Source: Pontederia crassipes (Eukaryota > Streptophyta > Magnoliopsida > Commelinales > Pontederiaceae). From it: a stretch of DNA of 64,000 bases. The notes under the pieces were generated by a model. That model saw only the letters and a program-made list of their open reading frames with translations. It was not told the origin of the DNA and made no database searches. Of the stretch, positions 11,776 to 23,683 are shown piece after piece; position 1 is the first letter of the stretch; each line of letters opens with the position of its first letter. Location: NCBI GenBank assembly GCA_030549335.1, contig CM060188.1, forward strand, positions 67,238,696 to 67,302,695, written 5' to 3'. Both the position numbers and the translations under genes were made by a program.

Positions 11776-14700
11776 AATTTTCGACGCTTTCGTGCATGTT
11801 GATGCATGGGGAGACGTTTGGGACGAAAAATGGACTCGCACGAAAATTGCCCGGGGGTGCGAAAATTCGCGCGCGCGCTGTTTCGCGTTGTTTTGGCTTA
11901 TTTTCCACTAAGAAGGTGAAAAGACGCGAAATTTTCGACGCTTTCGTGCATGTTGATGTATGGGGAGACATTTGGGACGAAAAGGATTCGCGTGAAAATT
12001 GACCGGGGTGCGAAAATTCCCGCGCGCGCCGTTTTGCGCCTTTTCGGCTTGTTTTTCACTAAGAAGGCGAAAAGACTCGAAAATTTCGACGCTTTCGTGC
12101 ATGTTGATGCATGGGGAGACATTTGGAAAAAAAATGGACTCGCGCGAAAATTGCCCGGGGTGCGAAAATTCGTGCGCGTGACGTTACGCGCCTTTTTGGC
12201 TTATTTTCCACTAAGAAGGCAAAAACATGCGAAATTTTCGACGCTTTCGTGCATGTTAATGCATTGGGAGACGTTTGGGACGAAAAAATGGACGCGCGAA
12301 AATTGCCCGTGGTTGTGAAAATTCGCGCGCGCGCTGTTTCGCGTTGTTTTAGCTTATTTTCCACTAATAAGGTGAAAAGACTCAAAATTTTCGACGCTTT
12401 CGTGCATGTTGATGCATGGGGAGACGTTTGGAACGAAAAAAGGACTCGCGCAAAAATTCCCCGGGGGTGCGAAAATTCTCGTGCGCGCCGTTTCACGCCT
12501 TTTTGGCTTATTTTCCACTAAGAAGGCGAAAAGACTCAAAAATTTCGACGCTTTCGTGCATATTGAGGCATGGGGGAGACGTTTGGGACGAAAAAATGGA
12601 CTCGCGCGAAAATTGCCCGAGGGTGAGAAAATTCTCGCGCGCGCTGTTTCGTTGCTTTTTGGCTTATTTTAAACAAAGAAGGCGAAAAGTCATGAAATAT
12701 TCGACGCTTTATGCATGGGGAGACGTTTGGGACGAAAAAAGGACTCGCGCGAAAATTTCCCGGGGGTGCGAAAATTCTCGCGCGCGCCGTTTCGCGCCTT
12801 TTTGGCTTATTTTCCACTAAGAACGCAAAAAAACTCGAAAATTTTGACGTTTTCGTGCATGTTGATGCATGGGGAGACGTTTGGGACGAAAAAATGGACT
12901 CGCGCGAAAATTGCCCGGGGGTGCGAAAATCCGCACGTGCGCTGTTTCGTGTCGTTTTGGCTTATTTTCCACTAAGAAGGTGAAAAGACGCGAAATTTTT
13001 GACGCTTTCGTGCATGTTGATGCATGGGGTGACATTTGAGAAGAAAAATTGGATTCGCGAGAAAATTGCCTGAGGTTAAGAAAATTTGCGCGCGCGACGT
13101 TACGCGCCATTTTGGCTTATTTTCCACTAAGAAGGCGAAAAGACACGAAATTTTTGACGCTTTCGTGCATGTTGATGCATGAGGAGACGTTTGGGGTGAA
13201 AAAATGGACTCGCGCGAAAATTGCCAAGGCGTGCGAAAATTCACGCGCGCGCCGTTACGCACCTTTTTGGCTTATTTTCCACTAAGAAGGTGAAAAGACG
13301 CAAAATTTTCGGCGCTTTCGTGCATGTTGATACAAGGGGAGACGTTTGGGACGAAAAAATGGACTCGCGCGAAAATTGCCCGGTGGTGCAAAAATTCCCG
13401 CGCGCGCCGTTTCGCGACATTTTGGCTCATTTTCCACTAAGAAGGTGTAAAGACGTGAAATTTTCAACGCTTTCGTGCATGTTGATACATGGGGTGACGT
13501 TTGGGAAGAAAAATAGGACTCACGCGAAAATTGTCCGGTGGTGCGAAAATTCGCACGCGCGCCATTACGCGCCTTTTTGACTTATTTTCCACTAAGAAGG
13601 CGAAAAGACACGAAATTTTTGACGCTTTCGTGCATGTTGATGCATTGGGAGACGTTTGGGATGAAAAAATGGACGTGCGAAAATTGCCCGGGGGTGTGAA
13701 AATTCGCGCGTGCGCTGTTTCGCGCTGTTTTGGATTATTTTCCACTAAGAAGGTGAAAAGACTCGAAATTTTCGACGCTTTCGTGCATGTTGATGCATGG
13801 GGAGACGTTTGGGACGAAAAAAAGGACTCGCGCGAAAATTGCCCGGTGGTGCGAAAATTCCCGCGCGCGCCGTTTTGCGCCTATTAGGCTTATTTTCCAC
13901 TAAGAACGTGAAAAGACTCGAAAATTTTGACGCTTTTCGTGCATGTTGATGCATGGGGAGACGTTTGAGAAGAAAAATTGGACTCGCGAGAAAATTGTCC
14001 GGGGGTGCGAAAATTCGCGCGCGCGACGTTACGCGCCTTTTTGGCCTATTTTCCACTAAGAAGGCAAAAAGACGCGAAATTTTCGACGCTTTCGTGCATG
14101 TTGATGCATGGGGAGACGTTTAGGACGAAAAAATGGACTCGCGCGAAAATTGCTCGTGGGTGCAAAAATTCGTGCGCGCGTCGTTTCGCGCCTTTTTGGC
14201 TTATTTTCCATTACGAAGGCGAAAAGACGCAAAATTTTTACGCTTTCGTGCATGTTGATGCATGGGGAGACGTTTGGGACGAACAAATGTACTTGTGCGA
14301 AAATTGTCCGGGGGTGCGAAAAATCGCGCGTGCGTTGTTTCACGCCGTTTTGGCTTTTTTCCACTAAGAAGGTGAAACGACGCGAAATTTTCGACGCTTT
14401 CATGCATGTTGATGCAAGGGTAGACGTTTGGGACGAAAAAATGGACTTGCGCGAAAATTGCCCGGGGGTTCGAAAATTCGCGCGTGCGTTGTTTTCGCGC
14501 ATTTTTGGCTTATTTTCTAAGAAGGTGAAAAGACTCGAAATTTTCGATGCTTTCGTGCATGTTGATGCATGGGGAGACGTTTGGGACGAAAAAAAGGACG
14601 CGCAAAAATTGCCCGGGGGTGCGAAAAGTCTCGCGCGCGCCGTTTCGCTCCTTTTTGGCTTATTTTCCACTAAGAAGGCGAAAAGACTCAAAAATTTCGA

Positions 14701-15777
14701 CGCTTTCGTGCATGTTGATACATGGGGAAACGTTTGGGACGAAAAAATGGACTCGCGCGAAAATTGACCGGGGGTGCGAAAATTCGCGCATGCACTGTTT
14801 CGCGCCGTTTTGGCTTATTTTCCACTAAGGTGTAAAGATGCAAAATTTTCGACGCTTTCGTGCATGTTGATGCACGGGGAGTCATTTGGGATGAAAAAAT
14901 GGACTCGCGCGAAAATTGCCCGGGGGTGCGAAAATTCCCGCGCGCGCCGTCTCATGCCGTTTTGGCTTATTTTCCACTAAGAAGGTGAAAACACGCGAAA
15001 TTTTCGACGCTTTCGTGCATGTTGATTCATGGGGAGACGTTTGGGACGAAAAAATGGACTCGCGCGAAAATTGACCGGGGGTGCGAAAATTCGCACATGC
15101 ACTGTTTCGCGCCGTTTTGGCTTATTTTCCACTAAGAAGGCGTAAAGATGCGAAATTTTTGACACTTTCATGCATGTTGATGCATTTGGAGACGTTTGAG
15201 ACGAAAAAATGGACTCGCGCAAAAATTGCCCGGGGGTGCGAAAATTCGCGCGTATGTTGTTGCGCGCTTTTTTGGCTTATTTTCCACTAAGAAGTAGAAA
15301 ATACGCAAAATTTTCGACTCTTTCGTGCATGTTGATGTATTGGGAGACGTTTGGGACGAGAAAATAGACTCGCACGAAATTTGCCCGGGGTGCGAAAATT
15401 CTCGCGCGCTCCGTTTCGCGCCTTTTTGGCTTATTTTCCTCTAAGAAGGTGAAAAGACGCAAAACTTTCGACGCTTTCGTGCATGTTGATGCATGGGGAG
15501 ACGGTTGGGACGAAAAAATGAACTCGCGCGAAAATTGTCCGGGGGTGCGAAAATTCGCGTATATGCTGTTGCGTGCTTTTTTGGCTTATTTTCCACTAAG
15601 AAGTAGAAAAGACGCAAAATTTTTTACTCTTTCGTGCATGATGATGCATTGAGAGACCTTTGGGACGAAAAAATGGAATAGCGCGAAAATTGTCCGGGGT
15701 GCGAAAATTCCCGCGCGCGCCGTTTTGGCTTATTTTCCACTAAGAAGTCGACAAGACGCGAAATTTTCGACGCTTTC

Positions 15778-15895
15778 GTGCATGTTGATGCATGGGGTGA
15801 CATTTTGGAAGAAAATTCGCGCGTGCGCTGTTTCTCGCCGTTTTTGCTTATTTTACACTAAGAAAGCGAAAAGACGCGAAATTTTCGACGCTTTC
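15778..15895 (+). repeat. Truncated monomer, 118 bp
   Basis: After GGGGTGACATTTTGGAAGAA the sequence passes directly to AATTCGCGCGTGCGCTG. About 36 bp containing TTGAACTCGCACG and the CCCGGCGGTGCG stretch are absent. The full-length counterpart of this class is seen at ~19,875-20,030. The junction lies in the repeated GAAAATT word, consistent with deletion between short direct repeats. Confidence 0.85.
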
Positions 15896-17439
15896 GTGCT
15901 TGTTGATGCAGGGGGAGACGTTTGGGACGAGAAAATGGACTCGCATGAAAATTGCCCTGGGGTGCGAACATTCTCGCGCGCGCCGTTTTGCGCCTTTTGG
16001 GCTTATTTTCCACTAAGAAGGCGAAAAGACGCGAAATTTTCGACGCTTTCGTGCATGTTGATGCATGGGGAGACTTTTGGGACGAAAAAATGGACTCGCA
16101 CGAAAATTGCCCGGGGGTGCGAAAATTCCCGAGCGCGCCGTTTTCACGCCGTTTTGGCTTATTTTCCACTAAGAAGGTGAAAAAGACGCGAAATTTTCGA
16201 CGCTTTCGTGCATGTTGATGCATGGGGTGACGTTAGGGAAGAAAAATAGGACTCACGCGAAAATTGTCCGGGGGTCCGAAAATTCGCGCGAGCGCCGTTA
16301 CACGCCTTTTTGAGTTATTTTCTACTAAGAAGGCGAAAAGACGTGAAATTTTCGACGCTTTCGTGCATGTTGATGCATTGAGAGAAGTTTGGGACGAAAA
16401 AAAGGACTCGCGCGAAAATTGCCCGGGTGAGTGAAAATTCGCGCGCGCACTGTTTCGCGCTATTTTGGCTTATTTTCCACTAAGAAGGTGAAAAGACTCG
16501 AAATTTTCGATGCTTTCGTGCATGTTGATGCATGGGGAGACGTTTGGGACGAAAAAAAGGACGCGCGAAAATTGCCCGGGGGTGCGAAAAGTCTCGCGCG
16601 CGCCGTTTCGCGCCTTTTTGGCTTATTTTCCACTAAGAAGGCGAAAAGACTCAAAAATTTCGATGCTTTCGTGCATGTTGATGCATGGGGAAACGTTTGG
16701 GACGAAAAATGGACTCGCGCAAAAATCGTCCGGGGGTGCGAAAATTCCCGCACACGTCGTTTCGCGCAGTTTTTTCTATTTTCCACAAAGAAGGCGAAAA
16801 GACGCAAAATTTTTGCCGCTTTCGTACATGTTGATGCATTGGGAGACATTTGGGACGAAAAAATGGACTGCGCGAAAATTGCCCGGGGGTGCGAAAATTC
16901 TTGTGCGCACCGTTTCGCACCTTTTTGGCTTATTTTCAACTAATACGGCGAAAAGATGCAAAATTTTTGACGCTTTCGTGCATGTTGATTCATGGGGAGT
17001 CATTTGGGACGAAAAAATGGACTCGTGCGAAAATTGCCCGGGGGTGCCAAAATTCGCGCGTATGCTATTGCGCGCTTTTTTGGCTTATTTTCCACTAAGA
17101 AGTAGAAAATACGCAAAATTTTTTACTCTTTCGTGCACGTTGATGCATTGGGAGACGTTTGGGACGAGAAAATGGACTCGCACGAAAATTGCCCGGGGGT
17201 GCGAAAATTCGCGCATGCACTGTTTCGCGTCGTTTTGGCTTATTTTCCACTAAGGTGTAAAGATGCAAAATTTTCGACGCTTTCGTGCATGTTGATGCAC
17301 AGGGAGTCATTTGGGACGAAAAAATGGACTCGTGCGAAAATTGCCCGGGGGTGCCAAAATTCGCGCGTATGCTATTGCGCGCTTTTTTGGCTTATTTTCC
17401 ACTAAGAAGTAGAAAAGACGCAAAATTTTCGACTCTTTC

Positions 17440-17566
17440 GTGCACGCAAAATGGACTCGCGTGAAAATTGCCCGGGGGTGCGAAATTTCCCGCACGCGCC
17501 GTTTCGCGCAGTTTTTGCTTATTTTCCACTAAGAAGGCGAAAAGACGTGAAATTTTTTACGCTTTC
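17440..17566 (+). repeat. Truncated monomer, 127 bp
   Basis: The start word is cut short: TCGTGCACG is followed immediately by CAAAATGGACTCGCGTG. The second half of GTGCATGTTGATGCAT and the GGGAGACGTTTGGGACG block, about 28-30 bp, are lost. This breaks the most conserved block of the monomer. Confidence 0.85.
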
Positions 17567-20500
17567 GTCCATGTTGATTCATGGGGAGACGTTTGGGACG
17601 AAAAAATGGACTCGCGCGAAAATTGCCCGGGGGTGCGAAAATTCGCGCATGCACTGTTTCGCGCCGTTTTGGCTTATTTTCCACTAAGAAGGCAAAAGGA
17701 CGCGAAATTTTCGACGCTTTCATGCATGTTTATGCATGGGGAGACGTTTGGGACGAAAAAAATGGACTTGCACGAAAATTACCCGGGGGTGCGAAAATTC
17801 TCGCGCGCGCCGTTTCGCGCAGTTTTGGCTTATTTTCCACTAAGAAGGTGAAAAGACGCGAAATTTTCGACGCTTTCGTGCATGTTGATGCATGGGGTGT
17901 CGTTTGAGAAGAAAAATTGAACTCGCACGAAAATTGCCCGGCGGTGCGAAAATTCGCGCTTGCGCTGTTTCTCGCCATTTTGGCTTATTTTCCACTAAGA
18001 AGGCGAAAACACGCGAAATTTTCGACGCTTTCGTGCATGTTGATGCATGTGGAGACGTTTGGGACGAAAAATTGACTCGCGCGAAAATTGCCCAGGGGTG
18101 CGAAAATTCCCGCACGCGCCGTTTTGCACAGTTTTTGCTTATTTTCGACTAAGAAGGCGAAAATACGCAAAATTTTTGACGCTTTCGTGCATATTGATGC
18201 ATTGGGAGACGTTTGGGACGAAAAAAATGGACTCGCGCGAAAATTGACCGGGGGTGCGAAAATTCGCGCATGCACTGTTTCGCGCCGTTTTGGCTTATTT
18301 TCCGCTAAGAAGGCGTAAAGATGCGAAATTTTCGAAGCTTTCGTGCATGTTGATGCATGGGGAGTCGTTTGGGACGAAAAAATGGACTCGAGCGAAAATT
18401 GCCCGGGGGTGCGAAAATTCGCGCGTATGCTGTTGCACGCTTTTTTGGCTTATTTTCCACTAAGAAGTAGAAAAGAAGCAAAATTTTCGACTCTTTCGTG
18501 CATGTTGATGCATTGGGAGATGTTTGGGACGAGAAAATGGAGTCACACCAAAATTGCCCAGGGGTGCGAAAATTCTCGCGCGCGCCGTTTCGCGTCTTTT
18601 TGGCTTATTTTCCACTAAGAAGGCGTAAAGATGCGAAATTTTTGACGCTTTCGTGCATGTTGATGCATGGGGAAACGTTTGGGACGAAAAAATGGACTCG
18701 CACGAAAATTGCTCGGGGGTGCGAAAATTCGCGCGTATGCTGGTGCGCGCTTTTTGGCTTATTTTCCACTAAGAAGTAGAAAAGACGCAAAATTTTTTAC
18801 TCTTTCGTGCATGTTGATGCATTGGGAGACGTTTGGGACGAAAAAATGGAGTAGCGCGAAAATTGTCCAGGGGTGCGAAAATTCTCGCTCGCTCCGTTTT
18901 GACTTATTTTCCACTAAGAAGGCGAAAAGACGCAAAATTTTCGATGCTTTCGTGCATGTTGATGCATGGGGAGACGTTTGGGACGAAAAAATGGACTTGC
19001 GCAAAAATTTTCCGGGGGTGCGAAAATTCCCGCGCGCGTCGTTTCGTGCCTTTTGGCTTATTTTCCACTAAGAAGGCGAAAAGACGCGAAATTTTCGCCG
19101 CTTTCGTGCATGTTGATGCATTGGGAGACGTTTGGGACGAAAAAATGGACTCGCGCGAAAATTGCCCGGGGGTGCGAAAATTCCTGCGCGCGCCGTTTCT
19201 CGCCTTTTTGGCTTATTTTCCACTTAGAAGGCAAAAAGATACGAAATTTTCGACGCTTTCGTGCATGTTGAATCATTGGGAGACGATTGGGACGAAAAAA
19301 TGGACTCGCACGAAAATTGACCGGGGGGTGCGAAAATTCGCGCATGCACTGTTTCGCGCCGTTTTGGCTTATTTTCCACTAAGGCGTAAAGATGCGAAAT
19401 TTTCGACGCTTTCGTGCATGTTGATGCATGGGGAGTCGTTTGGGACGAAAAAATGGACTCGCGCGAAAATTGCCCGGGGTGCGAAAATTCGCGCGTATGC
19501 TGTTGCGCGTTTTTTTGGCATATTTTCCACTAAGAAGTAGAAAAGACGCAATTTTTTTGACTCTTTCGTGCATGTTGATGCATTGGGAGACGTTTGGGAC
19601 GAGAAAATGGACTCGCACGAAAATTGCCCGGGGGTGCAAAAATTCTCGCGCGCGCCGTTCCGCACCTTTTTGGCTTATTTTCCACTAAGAAGGCCTAAAG
19701 ATGCGAAATTTTCGACGCTTTCGTGCATGTTGATGCATGTGGAGACGTTTGGGACGAAAAAATGGACTCGCACGAAAATTGCCCGGGGGTGCGAAAATTC
19801 GCGCGTATGCTGTTGCGAGCCATTTTGGCTTATTTTCCACTAAGAAGTCAAAAAGACACGAAATTTTCGACGCTTTCGTGCATGTTGATGCATGGCGTGA
19901 CGTTTTGGAAGAAAAATTGAACTCGCACGAAAATTGCCCGGCGGTGCGAAAATTCGCGCGTGCGCTGTTTCTCGCCATTTTGGCTTATTTTACACTAAGA
20001 AAGCGAAAAGACGCGAAATTTTCGACGCTTCCGTGCATGTTGATGCACGGGGAGACGTTTGGGATGAGAAAATGGACTCACACGAAAATTGCCCGGGGGT
20101 GCGAAAATTCGCGCGCGTGCCGTTTTGCGCCTTTTTGGCTTATTGTCCACTAAGAAGGCGAAAAGACGCGAAATTTTCGACGCTTTCGTGAATGTTGATG
20201 CATGGGGAGACGTCTGGGATGAAAAAATGGGCTCGCGCAAAAATTGCCCGGGGGTGCGAAAATTCCCACACGCGCCGTTTTCGTGCAGTTTTTGCTTATT
20301 TTCCACTAAGAACGCGAAAAGACGTGAAATTTTCGCCGCTTTCGTGCATGTTGATGCATTGGGAGACGTTTGGCACGAAAAAAAGGACTCGCGCGAAAAT
20401 TGCCCAGTCGTGCGAAAATTCCGGCGCGCGCCGTTTCGCGCATTTTTGGCTTATTTTCCACTAAGAAGGTGAAAAGACGCGAAACTTTCGACGCTTTCGT

Positions 20501-21882
20501 GCATGTTGATTCATGGGGAGACGTTTGGGACAAAAAAAGGGACTCGCGTGAAAATTGTCTGGGGGTACGAAAATTCGCGTGTATGCTGTTGCGCGCTTTT
20601 TTGGCTTATTTTCCACTAAGAAGTAGAAAAGACGCAAAATTTTTGACTCTTTCGTGCAAGTTGATGCATTGGGAGACGTTTGGGACGAAAAAATGGACTA
20701 GCGCGAAAATTGTCCGGGGGTGCGAATATTCCCGCGCGCGCCGTTTTGGCTTATTTTCCACTAAGAAGTCGAAAAGACGCGAAATTTTCGACGCTTTCGT
20801 GCATGTTGATGCATGAGGTGACGTTTTGGAAGAAAAATTGAACTCGCACGAAAATTGCCCGACGGTGCGAAAATTCCCGCGTGCGCTGTTTCTCGCCATT
20901 TTGGCTTATTTTACACTAAGAAAGCGAAAAGACGCGAAATTTTCGACGCTTTCGTGCATGTTGATGCATGGGGAGACGTTTGGGACGAGAAAATGGACTC
21001 GCACGAAAATTGCCCGGGGGTGCGAACATTCTCGAGCGCGCCGTTTCGCGCATTTTTGGCTTATTTTCCACTAAGAAGGCGAAAAGACGCGAAATTTTCG
21101 ACGCCTTCGTGCATGTTGATGCATGTGCAGACGTTTGGGACGAAAAATGGACTCGCGCGAAAATTGCCCGGGGGTGCGAAAATTCCCGCATGCGCTGTTT
21201 CGCACCTTTTTGGCTTATTTTCGACTAAGAAGGCGAGAAGACGCGAAATTTTTGACGCTTTCGTGCATGTTGATGCATTGGGAGACGTTTGGGACGAAAA
21301 AATGGACTCGTGCGAAAATTGATCGGGGGTGCGAAAATCGCGCATGCACTGTTTTCGCGCCGTTTTGGCTTATTTTCCACTAAGAAGGCGAAAAGACGCG
21401 AAATTTTTGACGCCTTCATGCATGTTGATGCATGGGGAGACGTTTGGGACGAAAAAATGGACTCGCGCGAAAATTGCCCGGGGGTGCGAAAATTCTCGCG
21501 CGCGCCGTTTTGCGCTTTTTTGGCTTATTTTCCACTAAGAAGGCGAAAAGACGCTAAATTTTTAACGCTTTCGTGCATGTTGATTCATGGGGAGACGTTT
21601 GGGACGAAAAAATGGACTCGCGTGAAAATTGATCGGGGGTGCGAAAATTCGCACATGCACTGTTTCGTGCCGTTTTGGCTTATTTTCCACTAAGAAGGCG
21701 TAAAGATGCGAAATTTTTGACACTTTCGTGCATGTTGATGCATTTGGAGACGTTTGAGACGAAAAAATGGACTCGCGCAAAAATTGCCTAAGGGTGCGAA
21801 AATTCGCGCGTATGTTGTTGCGCACTTTTTTGGCTTATTTTCCACTAAGAAGTAGAAAATACGCAAAATTTTCGACTCTTTC

Positions 21883-22002
21883 GTGCATGTTGATGTATTG
21901 GGAGACGTTTGGGACGAGAAAATTCCCGCGCGCTCCGTTTCGCGCCTTTTTGGCTTATTTTCCACTAAGAAGGTGAAAAGACGCAAAACTTTCGACGCTT
22001 TT
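21883..22002 (+). repeat. Truncated monomer, 120 bp, at the left edge of the HOR block
   Basis: GGGACGAGAAAATT continues straight into CCCGCGCGCTCCG, missing about 36 bp (ATGGACTCGCACG through GGGGGTGCG). It directly precedes the first copy of the 1,681-bp higher-order unit. Similarity to the later unit copies begins inside its 3' part, at about 21,960. The truncated unit may therefore mark the breakpoint where the amplified segment begins, although the coincidence could be chance. Confidence 0.8.
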
Positions 22003-23683
22003 GTGCATGTTGATGCATGGGGAGACGGTTGAGACGAAAAAATGGACTCGCGCGAAAATTGTCCGGGGGTGCGAAAATTCGCGTGTATGCTGTTGCGCGC
22101 TTTTTTGGCTTATTTTCCACTAAGAAGTAGAAAAGACGCAAAATTTTTGACACTTTCGTGCATGTTGATGCATTAGGAGACGTTTGGGACGAAAAAATGG
22201 ACTAGCGCGAGGGTGCGAAAATTCCCGCGCGCGCCGTTTTGGCTTATTTTCCACTAAGAAGTCGAAAAGACGCGAAATTTTCGACGCTTTCGTGCATGTT
22301 GATGCATGGGGTGACGTTTTGGAAGAAAAATTGAACTCGCACGAAAATTGCCCGGCGGTGCGAAAATTCGCGCGTGCGCTGTTTCTCGTCGTTTTGGCTT
22401 ATTTTACACTAAGAAAGCGAAAAGACGCGAAATTTTCGACGCTTTCGTGCTTCTTGATGCAGGGGGAGACGTTTGGGACGAGAAAATGGACTCGCACGAA
22501 AATTGCCCGGGGGTGCGAACATTCTCGCGCGCGCCGTTTCGCGCCTTTTTGACTTATTTTCCACTAAGAAGGCGAAAAGACGCGAAATTTTTGACGTTTT
22601 CGTGCATGTTGATGCATGTGGAGACTTTTGGGACGAAATATGGACTCGCGCCAAAATTGCCCGGGGGTGCGAAAATTCCCGCACGCGCCGTTTCGCGCAG
22701 TTTTTGCTTATTTTCCACTAAGAAGGCAAAAAGACGCGAAATTTTTTACGCTTTCGTGCATGTTGATGCATGGGGAGACGTTTGGGACGAAAAAATGGAC
22801 TCGCGCGAAAATTGCCCGGGGGTGCGAAAATTCTCGCGCGCGCCGTTTTGCGCTTTTTTGGCTTATTTTCTACTAACAAGGGGAAAAGACGCGAAATTTT
22901 TAACGCTTTCGTGCATGTTGATTCATGGGGAGACGTTTGGGACGAAAAAATGGACTCGCGCGAAAATTGCCCGGGAGTGCGAAAATTCTCGCGCGCGCCG
23001 TTCCGCGCCTTTTTGGCTTATTTTCCACTAAGAAGGTGAAAACACGCGAAATTTTCGACGCTTTCGTGCATGTTGATGCATGGGGTGTCGTTTGGGAAGA
23101 AAAATTGGACTCGCACGAAAATTGCCCGGTGGTGGGAAAATTCGTGTGTGCGCTGTTTCTCGCCGCTTTGGCTTATTTTACACTAAGAAAGCGAAAAGAC
23201 GCGAAATTTTCGACTCTTTCGTGCATGTTGATGCATAGGGAGACGTTTGGGAAGAGAAAATGGACTCACACAAAAATTGCCCGGGGTGTGAAAATTCTCG
23301 CGCGTGCCGTTTTGCGCCTTTTTGGCTTATTTTCCACTAAGAAGGCGAAAAGACGCGAAATTTTCGACGCTTTCGTGCATGTTGATGCATGGGGAGACGT
23401 CTGGGACGAAAAAATGGACTCGCGCGAAAATTGCCCAGGGGTGCGAAAATTCCCACACGCCGTTTTCGTGCAGTTTTTGCTTATTTTCGACTAAGAAGGC
23501 GAAAAGACGTGAAATTTTCGCCACTTTCGTGCATGTTGATGCATTGGGAGACGTTTGGGACGAAAAAATGGACTCGCGCGAAAATTGCTCGGGGGTGCGA
23601 AAATTCCGGCGCGCGCCGTTACGCGCATTTTTGGCTTATTTTCCACTAAGAAGGTGAAAAGACGCGAAACTTTCGACGCTTTC
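22003..23683 (+). repeat. 11-monomer higher-order repeat, copy 1 (1,681 bp)
   Basis: First of four tandem copies. I take the unit from the GTGCATGTTGATGCAT word followed by GGGGAGACGGTTGAGACG. Its eleven monomers carry a recognisable series of variants in order: GACGGTTGAG, GCATTAGGAG with an internal deletion, GTGACGTTTTGGAAG, GATGCAGGGGGAG, GCATGTGGAGACTTTTGG, GATGCATGGGG, GATTCATGG, GGGGTGTCGTTTGG, GCATAGGGAG, GACGTCTGGG and GCATTGGGAG. Compared by eye with copy 2 there are only a handful of substitutions, such as CTTCTTGATG against CTTGTTGATG near 22,450. Confidence 0.93.
22158..22291 (+). repeat. Recurrent short monomer (134 bp) of the 1,681-bp HOR
   Basis: GGACTAGCGCGAGGGTGCG lacks the AAAATTGTCCGGG found in related monomers such as the one near 20,700. 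The same deletion recurs at 23,839-23,972, 25,520-25,653 and 27,508-27,641, once per unit, so it predates the amplification. It is absent in the partial copy near 29,540, which instead reads GTCCCGGGGTGCG. That partial copy therefore comes from an undeleted ancestor or was corrected. Confidence 0.88.

Larger units (their letters stand above)
1..14770 (+). repeat. Array domain 1: diverged basic monomers
   Basis: About 95 monomers, almost all carrying GATGCATGG or GATGCATTG after the start word. The later classes marked by GATTCATGG, CATGCACTG or GTATGCTGTTG are absent. Neighbours differ at many positions and no high-identity multi-kilobase unit repeats here. Faded higher-order structure remains. 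Bases 1 to ~465 match ~2,582-3,046 at an offset of 2,581. A marker monomer with GACGAACAA and GCGAAAAATCG recurs near 2,020, 3,890, 10,350 and 14,315. A two-monomer module recurs at least eight times. This looks like an older layer in which homogenisation has stopped. No gene or mobile element is visible. Confidence 0.85.
14771..22002 (+). repeat. Array domain 2: new monomer classes appear
   Basis: From ~14,775 the classes that build the rest of the window appear. CATGCACTGTTTCGC is first seen near 14,790. The GTATGTTGTTGCGCGC or GTATGCTGTTGCGCGC class with ACTAAGAAGTAGAAAA is first seen near 15,250, and GATTCATGG near 15,025. A GACGAGAAAATGGACTCGCA variant is frequent here. Classes follow each other in partial order, with local two-monomer repeats such as GTGCCAAAATTCGCGCG near 17,046 and 17,352. 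No long unit of very high identity is visible. A CACTAAGG(T/C)GTAAAGATG deletion variant occurs at ~14,825, ~17,250 and ~19,377. No genes are seen. Confidence 0.8.

Noticed and set aside
14825..14850. Telomere-like or other simple repeats at domain borders
   Set aside because: The border carries only a small deletion variant of the ACTAAGAAGG box. No telomeric or microsatellite run is present.
22348..23031. 227-codon open frame repeated at 24,029 and, shorter, at 25,710, resembling a tandem gene family
   Set aside because: The 1,681-bp spacing is the HOR period. The frame consists only of monomer words, and the 25,710 copy ends early through a single change with no other sign of selection.
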